The notes under the pieces: generated by a model
Seen by the model: only the letters and a program-made list of their open reading frames with translations
What the model was told of the DNA's origin: nothing
Database searches by the model: none
Shown here: positions 54,099-63,520 of the stretch, piece by piece
Layout: the number at the start of each line of letters is the position of its first letter
Position numbering within the stretch: the stretch's first letter is position 1
Made by a program: the position numbers and the translations under genes
Assembly: GCF_023715405.1 (NCBI RefSeq)
Contig: NZ_JAMBOC010000006.1
Span: 1 to 64,000 of the forward strand
DNA length: 64,000 nt
Direction: 5' to 3'
DNA from: Solibacillus isronensis
Lineage (GTDB): Bacteria; Bacillota; Bacilli; Bacillales_A; Planococcaceae

Positions 54099-55655
54099 GT
54101 GTTAGATAATCAGATTAAAGCGCAATTAAAGCAGTATTTATCAATGCTGGAAGGTGATTTACTAATTAAAGTGAGTGTTAGTGATGACAAAACATCGCAA
54201 GAAATGCTCAATTTAGTTGAAGAGTTGGAAAAGATGTCTCCTCGTATTACGGTGCAACATGCATTATTAGAACGTACACCAAGTTTCAGTATCAATAAAA
54301 TAGACGAAAGTGAATCTGGTATTACTTTTGCTGGATTACCACTTGGTCATGAATTTACATCATTAGTTTTAGCACTATTACAAGTTTCAGGCCGTGCACC
54401 AAAAATCGATGCAGCCGTTGTAAAACGCATTCAGGCGATAAAGCATCCATTGAAATTTGAAACGTACGTGAGTTTAACTTGTCATAACTGTCCGGATGTT
54501 GTGCAGGCACTAAACATTATGGCAGTGTTAAATCCGAACATCTCGAACACAATGATTGAAGGTGGAGCTTTCCAGACTGAAATTAAAGATCGAGACATTA
54601 TGGCGGTGCCTACTGTATATTTAAACGGCGAAAACTTCGGCGGCGGTCGTATGGAGTTGGAAGATATTTTAACGAAGTTGGGTGAAGTATCGGACGGCTC
54701 AGAATTTGCAGATAAAGAAGCTTTTGATGTATTAGTAGTGGGTGGCGGTCCAGCAGGTTCTGCGGCTGCTATTTATTCAGCACGTAAAGGAATTCGTACA
54801 GGTATCGTAGCAGAACGCTTCGGTGGTCAGGTTAACGATACGTTATCAATTGAAAATATTATCGGGACAAAGGCTACAGAAGGCCCTGCATTTGTTTCGA
54901 GCTTGGAAGCACATGTATTGGACTATGACATCGATGTGATGAAATCACAACGTGCAGCAAAAATCGAGAAAAAAGATCTAATTGAAGTGACGTTAGAAAA
55001 TGGAGCGGTATTAAAAGGGAAAACAGTTATCCTTTCTACAGGGGCTCGTTATCGTCAACTTGAGGTGCCTGGTGAGGAAGAATTTAAAAATAAAGGCGTT
55101 GCGTATTGCCCTCATTGTGATGGTCCGATTTTCAAAGGGAAAGATGTTGCGGTAATCGGTGGCGGTAACTCAGGTGTAGAAGCGGCAATCGACTTAGCGG
55201 GTATTGTAAATCATGTTACGTTACTACAACGTAACAGTGAGTTGAAGGCGGATAAAGTGCTTCAAGAACGCGTTCGCAGTCTAAAAAACGTTACAGTTAT
55301 TACAAATGCTTCAACTACTGAAATTACAGGAACTGATAAAGTAAATGGTTTAACGTATAAAGACGTTGTTACAGGTGAAGAAAAGCATATCGAATTACAA
55401 GGTGTATTCGTTCAAATTGGTTTATTGCCAAATACAGAGTTCCTTGAAGGCGCAGTAGAGATGAATGCACATGGTGAAATTATTATTGATAAGCACGGTG
55501 CAACTAATGTTCCGGGGATCTTTGCTGCAGGCGATTGCACAGATACGGTTTACAAGCAAATTGTTATTTCAATGGGCTCCGGGGCGACAGCTGCTTTAGG
55601 GGCATTTGACTATATGATCCGTAATGTTGATTCACGTGAATTTGTAGAAGCATAA
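54099..55655 (+). CDS. ahpF: alkyl hydroperoxide reductase F (NADH:peroxiredoxin)
   Basis: 518 residues. Two thioredoxin-like N-terminal folds with the CxxC of TCHNCPDV, then FAD (VVGGGPAGSAAAIYSARKG) and NAD(P)H (IGGGNSGVEAAIDLAG) modules with the catalytic CPHC of YCPHCDGP. Passes electrons from NADH to AhpC. The GTG at 54099 matches the family's N-terminus (LDNQIKAQLKQYL) but has no Shine-Dalgarno; the only strong site, GGGAGGG at 54058-54064, is 34 nt away with no normal start behind it in frame (only ATA or ATT). Initiation is therefore unclear. Confidence 0.92.
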   Translation: MLDNQIKAQLKQYLSMLEGDLLIKVSVSDDKTSQEMLNLVEELEKMSPRITVQHALLERTPSFSINKIDESESGITFAGLPLGHEFTSLVLALLQVSGRAPKIDAAVVKRIQAIKHPLKFETYVSLTCHNCPDVVQALNIMAVLNPNISNTMIEGGAFQTEIKDRDIMAVPTVYLNGENFGGGRMELEDILTKLGEVSDGSEFADKEAFDVLVVGGGPAGSAAAIYSARKGIRTGIVAERFGGQVNDTLSIENIIGTKATEGPAFVSSLEAHVLDYDIDVMKSQRAAKIEKKDLIEVTLENGAVLKGKTVILSTGARYRQLEVPGEEEFKNKGVAYCPHCDGPIFKGKDVAVIGGGNSGVEAAIDLAGIVNHVTLLQRNSELKADKVLQERVRSLKNVTVITNASTTEITGTDKVNGLTYKDVVTGEEKHIELQGVFVQIGLLPNTEFLEGAVEMNAHGEIIIDKHGATNVPGIFAAGDCTDTVYKQIVISMGSGATAALGAFDYMIRNVDSREFVEA

Positions 55656-55658
55656 TAT

Positions 55659-55698
55659 AAAATCCGTTGTACGTAAAATCGTGCAACGGATTTTTTTA
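55659..55698 (+). terminator. ahpF terminator
   Basis: AATCCGTTG/CAACGGATT stem with T-run. Confidence 0.9.
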
Positions 55699-55753
55699 AG
55701 GATAGAATAATGGTGATTAGATAAGAATTTAACTGAAACAGGAGTTGATGTGA

Positions 55754-56047
55754 ATGGTGGAAAGGGAACGGACATTGCGTATTTGTCCAATGGGTCACCG
55801 GTATTATAAAAGTACAAATTGTGGAACTTGCCCTAAATGTGAGCAGGCGAATAAACCATCAGAAGGATTCTTATCTCGTTTATCCTCACCTGCGCGTAAT
55901 GCATTAATAAACGCAGGCATTACAGAGTTGGAGCACCTTGCTGAATATACGGAAAAAGAAATTTTACAATTGCATGGGATTGGACCTTCTTCCTTGCCTA
56001 CATTAAAACATGCGATGGCCGAGAAAAACGTAAATTTTAAAAGTTGA
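55754..56047 (+). CDS. zinc-ribbon plus RpoA-CTD-like protein
   Basis: 97 residues. N-terminal Cys-rich knuckles (CPMGH...CGTCPKC, about 11-31) and a C-terminal helix-hairpin-helix matching the RNA polymerase alpha C-terminal domain (FLSRLSSPARNALINAGI, LAEYTEKEILQLHGIG). It could bind DNA or RNA polymerase. Site CAGGAG. Confidence 0.8.
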   Translation: MVERERTLRICPMGHRYYKSTNCGTCPKCEQANKPSEGFLSRLSSPARNALINAGITELEHLAEYTEKEILQLHGIGPSSLPTLKHAMAEKNVNFKS

Positions 56048-56134
56048 AAAAGGGTTTTGCTTAAAACTAAAAGTGTAATCATCTCTAATTTCGGGTAATA
56101 GATAAGAGACTATTCGAAAAGGAGGCTTTTATAA

Positions 56135-56356
56135 ATGAAAGACGATAAAATAAAGCATAAAAAGCTCGACAATCCGGATTTATTGAATACCGAAAAGGAA
56201 AGCATTTTCGATATAGATGAGGAAATGAAATTTGTGGATCCAATTCCGATGGAAGAATTGAATGACCAAGTAAAAGATGAGAAATATCGTGCGAACACGA
56301 AGACTACTTCCGGTAGTGAGCGTAAAAACCAGCCGGACGAAACGAAAGACGCATAA
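56135..56356 (+). CDS. small charged hydrophilic protein
   Basis: 73 residues, no hydrophobic segment, rich in Asp/Glu/Lys; likely disordered. AAAAGGAGG site 11 nt upstream and a following terminator support translation. Not recognised. Confidence 0.65.
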   Translation: MKDDKIKHKKLDNPDLLNTEKESIFDIDEEMKFVDPIPMEELNDQVKDEKYRANTKTTSGSERKNQPDETKDA

Positions 56357-56383
56357 ATTTTAAATAATAGTAATTACAAAAGG

Positions 56384-56423
56384 ATTGACCATTTTGCAAA
56401 TCAGGCAAAGTGGTCAATTTTTC
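56384..56423. terminator. bidirectional terminator
   Basis: ATTGACCATTTTGC/GCAAAGTGGTCAAT stem with T-run on plus, and a shorter one on minus, between convergent genes. Confidence 0.88.
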
Positions 56424-56489
56424 TTTTCGGAAAAGTGAGCAAAAAGCTCGCTGTAAACAGAAATACAGCGAGCTTGGTATGGAACATTG

Positions 56490-57362
56490 CTAAAGGTTGG
56501 CAGGAGGAAGGATATCATCAATTGTTCTTGCTAATTTTAATGCTTTTAACTGGAACTGTTCATAAAAAAGTTCTGTTCCTGCGCCACCAATATAAAAAGA
56601 AATATGCTCGTGAACTTGTGCCAATTTTTCAAGTGTATGAATGGACTGGGCAAATTCATTGTAAGCAATCTCGGTAGATCCTGTCAGCAGTACAATGGCA
56701 GGCTTCTTTAATGCGATAGCGGATTGAATTGCTGTTGGAGCCGGTGAAGGGCCGAGCATTAGTGTGCGGTAACCCCGCAACATACATTGGATAAGCAGAA
56801 TTTGCATTGGAATTTCATGTCTCTCTCCAGGTAGACAGCTCCCTAATGCTAGTGGCGCATCGTCCGGAACATAAAAATGTCGACGAAGGTGGCTTAAAAA
56901 GTCACGCACTGTTTGACTGCTTATTGCTTCTTGGTATTCACCCCATGCTTTTTCGCACCAAAGCTGTCCAACTTCATGAAGGAAGGGAACGACAATGTCC
57001 CGTATCAGCTTCTCTACACCGAATTTATGGTGAGCCTGTTCGAGCAAATGCAGAATTTCATGCTCGTTTGCTTCGGTGCCGGCTTGAATTAGTGCCTTGT
57101 GGAAAAACGATACAGGATCAGCTTCTGGTACATCCTTATTTTTGATATAGTGATCTACCGCTTGTTTAATCGTCATACCGCTATTTATATATTGTTTCAG
57201 CTGCATTAACGTTTGAACTTCATCTTCCGTATATACGCGGTATCCATTGTCTAATCTATCAGGTTGAATGATTTGATAACGATCTTCCCATTTTCGGATC
57301 AGTTGTTTAGAAAGATTCGTTAAGTTGGATACTTGTTGTATCGAGTAAGTTTTTTTAGTCAT
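56490..57362 (-). CDS. MerR-family regulator with cobalamin-binding-type domain (CarH/LitR-like)
   Basis: 290 residues. MerR HTH (about 5-75; YSIQQVSNLTNLSKQLIRKW), four-helix B12-cap region (about 85-165) and a Rossmann-like B12 domain (about 168-290). In CarH the cap has W-x9-E-H over the adenosyl group; here W135-x9-E145 is kept but the next residue is Ala. The cobalt-ligand-type His is present in ERHEIP (H182). So cobalamin binding, and possibly light sensing, is plausible but altered. Divergent from the MMPL gene, its probable target. Site AGGAGGTGG. Confidence 0.82.
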   Translation of the reverse strand: MTKKTYSIQQVSNLTNLSKQLIRKWEDRYQIIQPDRLDNGYRVYTEDEVQTLMQLKQYINSGMTIKQAVDHYIKNKDVPEADPVSFFHKALIQAGTEANEHEILHLLEQAHHKFGVEKLIRDIVVPFLHEVGQLWCEKAWGEYQEAISSQTVRDFLSHLRRHFYVPDDAPLALGSCLPGERHEIPMQILLIQCMLRGYRTLMLGPSPAPTAIQSAIALKKPAIVLLTGSTEIAYNEFAQSIHTLEKLAQVHEHISFYIGGAGTELFYEQFQLKALKLARTIDDILPPANL

Positions 57363-57422
57363 ATTTTACCACCTCCTAAAAGGAATCCTTGTTAAACTCT
57401 ATTCAACCGAAAAAGAAAGTAC

Positions 57423-57463
57423 TTGTCAAATGTTTTTCGTATGCTGTACAATGTTTGTATAAT
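57423..57463 (+). promoter_or_regulatory. promoter and TGTAYA repeats before the MMPL gene
   Basis: TTGTCA with TACAAT after 18 bp. TGTACA (57445) and TGTATA (57456) form an 11-bp direct repeat overlapping the -10, similar to the TnTACA repeats bound by CarH-type repressors. Confidence 0.5.
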
Positions 57464-57539
57464 ATGGAGCAAGGGGTATTATTAAAAAGCATAATTACTT
57501 TGTAATATTTGGAAGAGGAAAATAAGAGGAGGTTATGTG

Positions 57540-59741
57540 ATGTCTAAACATCCATTGGAAAAATGGGGAAGTGTAATGGGCGGTAAGAAAACACGTTGGA
57601 TCGTTTTGGCTTTATGGATTATGTTTGCTGTTTTATTTGCACTTATCTTCCCGCAAATTAATAGTGTTGAAAACTTTGTGGGCGATGAAATCCCTGATAC
57701 TTATACATCAATTCAAGCGGGAAAAATTATGGAGGAAGAGTTTTCTTCTGATAGTGGGATTCCGCTATTAATTACTTGGTATAACGAATCAGGTCTTACA
57801 GAAGAAGATTTGACAAATATTAAAGGGTTATACAAACAACTGGCGGATGAACCGTTAGATGGGCAGGAAACAATCCCGCCATTCCATGACCTTCCCGTTC
57901 AAGCATTGATGGGGTCACTTTCTGAGAACGGTGCAGCACTTGTCACACCTGTTTTCTTCTCAACAGAAAAAAATTCAGATGTTCTAAAAGAAAATTTAGC
58001 GATTATTAAAGAACGTACAGAAAATCAATTTGGCGAAAATCCATATGATACTAATTTAGATGATGAAGGGCTTCATGCTCGATTCTCCGGACCCGTTGGT
58101 ATCTCGATTGATGCGACAGATCTTTTCAAAGCAGCTGATGTACAACTAATGGTTGCCACTGTAATTATCATTTTAGTCATCTTATTAGTCATTTACCGTT
58201 CACCAATTTTAGCGATTATCCCGTTAATTGTTGTAGGGGTAGCGTATTTAGTTGTAAGTCCATTATTGGGCGTGATGGCTGAAAACGGATGGATCGCTAA
58301 AGATGCACAAGCGGTAGCGATTATGATTGTATTATTGTTTGGTGCAGGTACGGACTATTGTTTATTCTTAATTACACGTTACCGAGATATACTGCTGACC
58401 GAAGATAATAAATTTACAGCATTGGCATCGGCTGTTCGTGAATCAACAGGCGCAATTGTAATGAGTGGCTTAACAGTAGTAATCGGTTTAGCGACATTGG
58501 CATTGGCGGATTACGGCGCATTCCAGCGTTTTGCTGTTCCGTTCAGCTTTGGTGTATTAATTACAGGTTTTGCAGTAGTAACATTACTTCCGGCTGTTCT
58601 TGGTATTTTAGGACGCGCAGCGTTTTGGCCGTTTGTTCCTCGTACAGAGGAAGCTGAAAAAGCAAATGCTGAAAAGAAAAACAAACCATATAAACAACGT
58701 AAACCTAATCACCGTTATATGCGCGCGGTCGGTGAATTTGTTACTTCGAAACCATGGCTTGTCATAATTGTTGCAGGAGCAATTTTAATTGGTTTAGCAT
58801 TCACTTCCACAAATATTAAATACAATTACGATTTAATTTCCTCATTCCCTGAAGATATGCCTTCGCGTGAAGGATTTAAAATCATTGAAGAAAACTTTAC
58901 ACCAGGTGAATTGGCACCGGTTCAGTTGTTAGTAGACAGTGAAGATACTGATCTGGATATTACAGAACAACTGTTAAGACTCCCGTATGTCGGTGTCGTA
59001 AAAGAAATGCGTACAGGTGAAACAAATAACAACATCCAACTTTATGAAATTGATTTGGATAAAAATCCATACTCGAATGAAGCGATGAACGATGTTGAAC
59101 AAATGAAGGACGATGTTAAAGGAATTCTTGCGGATAACAATCTGGAAGACGGCCAATTCTGGATCGGGGGCGAAACGAGCTCTCAACTAGATACAAAAGT
59201 CGTTCAGTCGGGCGATGAAAACATTATTCAACCTGTCATGATTATTATTATTTTCATCGTATTATTAGCATACTTACGTGCTCTAATTACATCGATTCAA
59301 TTAATGGTAACGGTAGTAATATCCTTCTTCTCTGCTTTAGGTGCAGGTTGGTTGATTATCCATTACGGTTTAGGACATGAAGCGATGGCTAGTGCGATTC
59401 CACTGTACAGTTTTGTATTTATTATCGCATTAGGTAACGACTATAATATTTTCATGATTTCTGATATATGGAAAAACCGTAAGCGTGGTATTGCGCATAA
59501 GCAGGCCATTTCAAATGGTATTGCTTCAACAGGTGCGGTTATTACATCTGCTGGACTCATTTTAGCAGGTACATTCCTTGTATTAGCGACATTACCAATC
59601 CAGCTATTAGTACAATTCGGTATCGTAACAGCGGTAGGGGTACTGCTTGATACATTTGTCGTACGTCCATTACTCGTACCGGCTCTAATTACGGTGTTTG
59701 GTAAATGGTCATACTGGCCGAACAAAAAGCTTAAAGAATAG
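57540..59741 (+). CDS. MMPL-family RND transporter
   Basis: 733 residues. Twelve membrane segments in two halves, with large extracytoplasmic loops (about 40-200 and 420-560). Proton-relay motif GAGTDYCLFLITRYRD in the first half and LGNDYNIFMISDIW in the second. Exports lipids, carotenoid-like or other hydrophobic compounds. ATG at 57540 follows AGGAGG; a GTG one codon earlier is an alternative. Confidence 0.9.
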   Translation: MSKHPLEKWGSVMGGKKTRWIVLALWIMFAVLFALIFPQINSVENFVGDEIPDTYTSIQAGKIMEEEFSSDSGIPLLITWYNESGLTEEDLTNIKGLYKQLADEPLDGQETIPPFHDLPVQALMGSLSENGAALVTPVFFSTEKNSDVLKENLAIIKERTENQFGENPYDTNLDDEGLHARFSGPVGISIDATDLFKAADVQLMVATVIIILVILLVIYRSPILAIIPLIVVGVAYLVVSPLLGVMAENGWIAKDAQAVAIMIVLLFGAGTDYCLFLITRYRDILLTEDNKFTALASAVRESTGAIVMSGLTVVIGLATLALADYGAFQRFAVPFSFGVLITGFAVVTLLPAVLGILGRAAFWPFVPRTEEAEKANAEKKNKPYKQRKPNHRYMRAVGEFVTSKPWLVIIVAGAILIGLAFTSTNIKYNYDLISSFPEDMPSREGFKIIEENFTPGELAPVQLLVDSEDTDLDITEQLLRLPYVGVVKEMRTGETNNNIQLYEIDLDKNPYSNEAMNDVEQMKDDVKGILADNNLEDGQFWIGGETSSQLDTKVVQSGDENIIQPVMIIIIFIVLLAYLRALITSIQLMVTVVISFFSALGAGWLIIHYGLGHEAMASAIPLYSFVFIIALGNDYNIFMISDIWKNRKRGIAHKQAISNGIASTGAVITSAGLILAGTFLVLATLPIQLLVQFGIVTAVGVLLDTFVVRPLLVPALITVFGKWSYWPNKKLKE

Positions 59742-59743
59742 CA

Positions 59744-59791
59744 AAAAGCGTATAGCTCCTTGATGAAAGGGGCTATACGCTTCTTTTTTTA
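59744..59791. terminator. bidirectional terminator
   Basis: AAGCGTATAGCTCC/GGGGCTATACGCTT stem with T-runs, between convergent genes. Confidence 0.92.
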
Positions 59792-61525
59792 AGAAGTTAA
59801 TGAACCGGATTGCAGGCGATACATGAGTTCATACTTGCCGCCAAGTGCAACAAGTTCATCATGGCTGCCTTGTTCAACAATTTCACCACGATCCAATACT
59901 AAAATTTTATCTGCATTTTTAATAGTGGAAAGTCGGTGGGCAATAATAAACGTTGTACGACCTTTTTTCAGTACATCCATTGCATGTTGGATAATTTCCT
60001 CTGTTTCCGAGTCAATATTTGATGTCGCCTCATCCAAAATAAGGATAGCCGGATCAAATGCAAGCGCACGCGCAAACGAAATTAACTGGCGCTGACCGGA
60101 TGAAAGGGTACTTCCTTTTTCGATTACAGGCTCATCAATTCCTTTTTCGAATTTTGATAAAACACGTTCACCTCCGACTGCTTCAAGCGCTTTTTCAACG
60201 GTTTCTCTTGAAATTCGCTTATCATTGAGGCTAACATTCGAAGCAATCGTTCCAGTGAACAAATACGGATCCTGCAATACGATTCCCATATGCTCACGAA
60301 TCGCTTGGCGCGGAAGCTTCGTAATATCTTTCCCGTCAATGATAATACGGCCTTTTTGCGGATCATAGAAGCGGAATAGTAAATTCATAATCGAACTTTT
60401 CCCCGATCCTGTATGGCCGACAAGTGCAATTGTTTCGCCTTCTTTTGCTTCAAAGTGAATATTTTTCAATACATATTCATCATTTTTATAGGCGAATGAT
60501 ACATGATCGAACACAACATTCCCTTTATAACGTTCAATTCGTTCTGTACTTACAGATTCCCCTTGCTGATCGAGCAGTTCAAATACACGTGACCCTGCTA
60601 CAAGAGATCGTTCAAGCTGGGAGAACTGGTTGACTAAGTTCGTAATCGGATTGAACAGGCGCGTAATATAATCAACAAACGCATATAGCGTACCGGCTGT
60701 TACAGCTTCAGGTAATGTCATGGATTGGGTGCCGAAGTAATAAACGAAAACGGCAAACATTCCAAGACGTAAAATATTGACAAGGTTATGTGATGTCGCG
60801 GAGTCCAGCAATAAAAGCTTACGATTGTATTTGTAATGTTCATCATTCATCTCGTCGAATTCCTGCTTCATCTGTTCTTCACGACGGAATGCCTGAATAA
60901 TCGTCATTCCATTAATTGATTCATTGATCATTGCATTAATATCCGCAATTTTTGTTCGAATAATATGGTTGTACTGTGAAGCGAATTTTCGGTATAAAAT
61001 CATCCAAATATAAACAATCGGAATGAGTAATAGAGCGAAAAGTGCCATTTTCCAATTTAAAATAAATAAAGCTATATATACCCCTGCAATGGTAATAAAG
61101 CTGTTCGCAAATTGCGAAAGTACAGTTACATACAGATTGCGTATTGCCTCTGTATCATTTGTGACACGGGCAACGACTTTACCGGCCGGCAAGTTATCGA
61201 AGTATTCAATTGGCAGCTTTTGAATATGTCCGAATACATCTTTTCGTAACTGCTGAATAACAAAGTTTGCACCGCGTTGTAAAAAGATGAACATTAAATA
61301 ACGGAACACAGCAGTCAGCACAGATAACAAGAAGAAGATCGACAGCAGTATTGCGATCGGTTCAACTTGCAGATTCCCTGGTTCCATGTAATGGTCGATA
61401 ATATATTTTGCAATGAACGGTCCTGCAATATCAGTTGCGACCGCAATTGTTAATAAAGCTAACCCGATTAAAATCGGTTTTTTAAATTTTAAAGCATACA
61501 GGTACAGTCGTTTAGATGTACTCAT
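59789..61525 (-). CDS. bmrD: heterodimeric multidrug ABC exporter subunit, BmrD-like (YheH)
   Basis: 578 residues. Six membrane segments, then ATPase with GHTGSGKSS, degenerate signature LSSGQRQLISFARA, ILILDEATSNID with catalytic Glu and AHRLSTI. It follows BmrD/YheH of B. subtilis closely (IQKLPIEYFDNLPAGKVVAR) but lacks the roughly 95-residue extracellular insert between the first two helices. Start overlaps the stop of the partner gene by 4 bases, so the two are coupled. Confidence 0.9.
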   Translation of the reverse strand: MSTSKRLYLYALKFKKPILIGLALLTIAVATDIAGPFIAKYIIDHYMEPGNLQVEPIAILLSIFFLLSVLTAVFRYLMFIFLQRGANFVIQQLRKDVFGHIQKLPIEYFDNLPAGKVVARVTNDTEAIRNLYVTVLSQFANSFITIAGVYIALFILNWKMALFALLLIPIVYIWMILYRKFASQYNHIIRTKIADINAMINESINGMTIIQAFRREEQMKQEFDEMNDEHYKYNRKLLLLDSATSHNLVNILRLGMFAVFVYYFGTQSMTLPEAVTAGTLYAFVDYITRLFNPITNLVNQFSQLERSLVAGSRVFELLDQQGESVSTERIERYKGNVVFDHVSFAYKNDEYVLKNIHFEAKEGETIALVGHTGSGKSSIMNLLFRFYDPQKGRIIIDGKDITKLPRQAIREHMGIVLQDPYLFTGTIASNVSLNDKRISRETVEKALEAVGGERVLSKFEKGIDEPVIEKGSTLSSGQRQLISFARALAFDPAILILDEATSNIDSETEEIIQHAMDVLKKGRTTFIIAHRLSTIKNADKILVLDRGEIVEQGSHDELVALGGKYELMYRLQSGSLTS

Positions 61526-63264
61526 TGCTCCACCTCCTCAAGCTGCTGGCGGTCAAACTGTTCTTTGTACCAACCACCTAAGCGTAGGAGCTCTTCATGT
61601 GTACCTCGTTCAACGATATAACCATCATCCAGCACGATAATTTCATCCGCGTGCTGAATACCTGACAGGCGGTGAGTTGAAATGATCGTCGTTTTTCCAG
61701 CGCGCTCTGTTTGTATATTTTCAATTATTTTTGATTCTGTTTTCGCATCGACAGCAGATAAAGAATCGTCCAAAATTAGAATTTCCGGATCTTTAATCAA
61801 TGCACGTGCAATTGATACACGTTGTTTTTGGCCTCCTGATAAAGATACGCCTTTTTCACCGACAAGTGTTTCAATGCCAAGCGGTAAATTTGATAAATCC
61901 TTTTCAAAGTCTGCCAGTCGAATGGCTTCTTCGATTTCACCGTTCGTAGCATTTTCTTTTCCGAATAAAATGTTTTCACGAATTGTACGGGAAAATAGTA
62001 CATGGTCCTGTGGCACATAGCCGATCCAGTCCAATATTTGTTCTTTTGTCATTTGTGCCAAGTCCGTATCATTAATGGCAATTTGCCCATTGCCTAGCGG
62101 ATATTCTCGCAACAGCTGACGAATAAATGTTGTCTTACCTGCACCTGTTTTCCCGACAATACCAAGAGTTTGCCCTTTTTTCAGGTTCAGTGAAATTTGC
62201 TGCAAGTTTTTCACCTGAGATAGAGGGTACTGGAATGTAAACTCAGAAAACCCGATAGAATTCGGTACATGATGCGTCATTGGTGAAGGAGGATTTTGTA
62301 CATCCGCTTCATATTCCAACGTATCCTGTACACGGTCTAGCGAAGCACTTCCTTGCTGCATGACGTTAATAAGCTCGCCAATTGCAAACATTGGCCAAAT
62401 TGCCAACCCTAAATACACGTTAAATGAAACGAGCTGGCCGACCGTTAGTTCAGAATTTGAAACAAGAACAGCACCGTAACCTAATGCGATGACATAACAA
62501 ATACCAGTTCCAATTTTCGTAATTGGCATAAAGAGTCCGTTAATATAAGCGACGCGCATGTTTTTAGCAAAAATGTTCTCGCTCATTTCCGAGAAGCGTT
62601 CTTCATCCTTCTTTTCTTGAACATATGCGCGGATTACACGAGTTCCCGCAACAGATTCCAGAACATTGTCATTCATCTCACCGAATGCATCCTGTGCTTT
62701 CATATAGCGTTCATGAACAATTTTCCCTAAATATTGAATGATTATAGCCATGATTGGAATTGGGAGCATCGCAAAAAATGTCAGCTTCCAAGAGATAAAA
62801 AAGCCCATTGCTAAAATAATCAGTGCCATATAAACCGTCGAATCAATGAGGGTCATAATACCGAAGCCGGCAGTTAATGTAACTGCATTTAAATCGTTTG
62901 TAGCTTTGGCCATTAAGTCACCAGTACGGTTTTTTTCATAAAACGTCGGGGTCATCTTTAAAAATTGATGCATCAGTTTTTTTCGCAAAATACGGTCAAG
63001 CGTAATGGAACCTCCAAATAACTGATATTGCCATATGAAGTTTAAAGCGTAGCTCACGATGGCAGCGCCAATAACGAAGCCTACATACTTCATCAGCTGC
63101 ATCTGATCCATATCTCCATTTGTCATGTCATCAATGGCTTCCCCTAAAATCCATGGAGGCAAAACTTCGATAAAGCTCGCCAGCATAAGGAGTACAATCG
63201 CAATTGTATACTGCTTACGATACATTTTTAAAAACCATTTTAATTTCACAAATACATTAAACAT
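61522..63264 (-). CDS. bmrC: heterodimeric multidrug ABC exporter subunit, BmrC-like (YheI)
   Basis: 580 residues, close to BmrC/YheI (FFYEKNRTGDLMA-type loop, WPMFAIGELINVMQ). Walker A GKTGAGKTT, signature LSGGQKQRVSIARA, Walker B ILILDDSLSAVD, where Asp replaces the catalytic Glu, the known non-canonical site of such heterodimers; THRLSG at the H-loop. Pairs with the BmrD-like subunit. Preceded by a long attenuator-like leader. Confidence 0.92.
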   Translation of the reverse strand: MFNVFVKLKWFLKMYRKQYTIAIVLLMLASFIEVLPPWILGEAIDDMTNGDMDQMQLMKYVGFVIGAAIVSYALNFIWQYQLFGGSITLDRILRKKLMHQFLKMTPTFYEKNRTGDLMAKATNDLNAVTLTAGFGIMTLIDSTVYMALIILAMGFFISWKLTFFAMLPIPIMAIIIQYLGKIVHERYMKAQDAFGEMNDNVLESVAGTRVIRAYVQEKKDEERFSEMSENIFAKNMRVAYINGLFMPITKIGTGICYVIALGYGAVLVSNSELTVGQLVSFNVYLGLAIWPMFAIGELINVMQQGSASLDRVQDTLEYEADVQNPPSPMTHHVPNSIGFSEFTFQYPLSQVKNLQQISLNLKKGQTLGIVGKTGAGKTTFIRQLLREYPLGNGQIAINDTDLAQMTKEQILDWIGYVPQDHVLFSRTIRENILFGKENATNGEIEEAIRLADFEKDLSNLPLGIETLVGEKGVSLSGGQKQRVSIARALIKDPEILILDDSLSAVDAKTESKIIENIQTERAGKTTIISTHRLSGIQHADEIIVLDDGYIVERGTHEELLRLGGWYKEQFDRQQLEEVEQ

Positions 63265-63300
63265 TACATATACCTTCTTTCTTCAATGTTGATCGTGTTG

Positions 63301-63357
63301 CTACCCGTCATCATATCGATCCATTTTTAATAGTTTTCGTTGCAAAAAGATAGTCAT
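63301..63357 (-). CDS. second leader ORF before bmrC
   Basis: 18 codons (MTIFLQRKLLKMDRYDDG) after a perfect AGGAGGG. It ends 36 nt before the bmrC start, so its translation may affect ribosome loading on bmrC. Confidence 0.5.
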   Translation of the reverse strand: MTIFLQRKLLKMDRYDDG

Positions 63358-63435
63358 ATAAGGCCCTCCTAAAATTTTGTTACACTAAAATGCACGATCC
63401 ATTTCTTAAGGCGTATTTAAACGTCGGCACAATGT

Positions 63436-63478
63436 AAACAAAAAAGACACCTATTCCGATTTTTCGAAAAGGTGTCAA
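63436..63478 (-). terminator. leader terminator 2
   Basis: Minus strand: GACACCT/AGGTGTC stem, 17-nt loop, six Ts, upstream of bmrC and behind terminator 1. Confidence 0.82.
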
Positions 63479-63481
63479 AAC

Positions 63482-63520
63482 GAAAAAGGGCACAGGGGAA
63501 TCCACACCTGTGCCTTTTAT
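63482..63520 (-). terminator. leader terminator 1
   Basis: Minus strand: GGCACAGG/CCTGTGCC stem with CCTTTTTC after it. It starts inside the stop codon region of the leader peptide ORF, so translation would disturb it. Confidence 0.85.
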
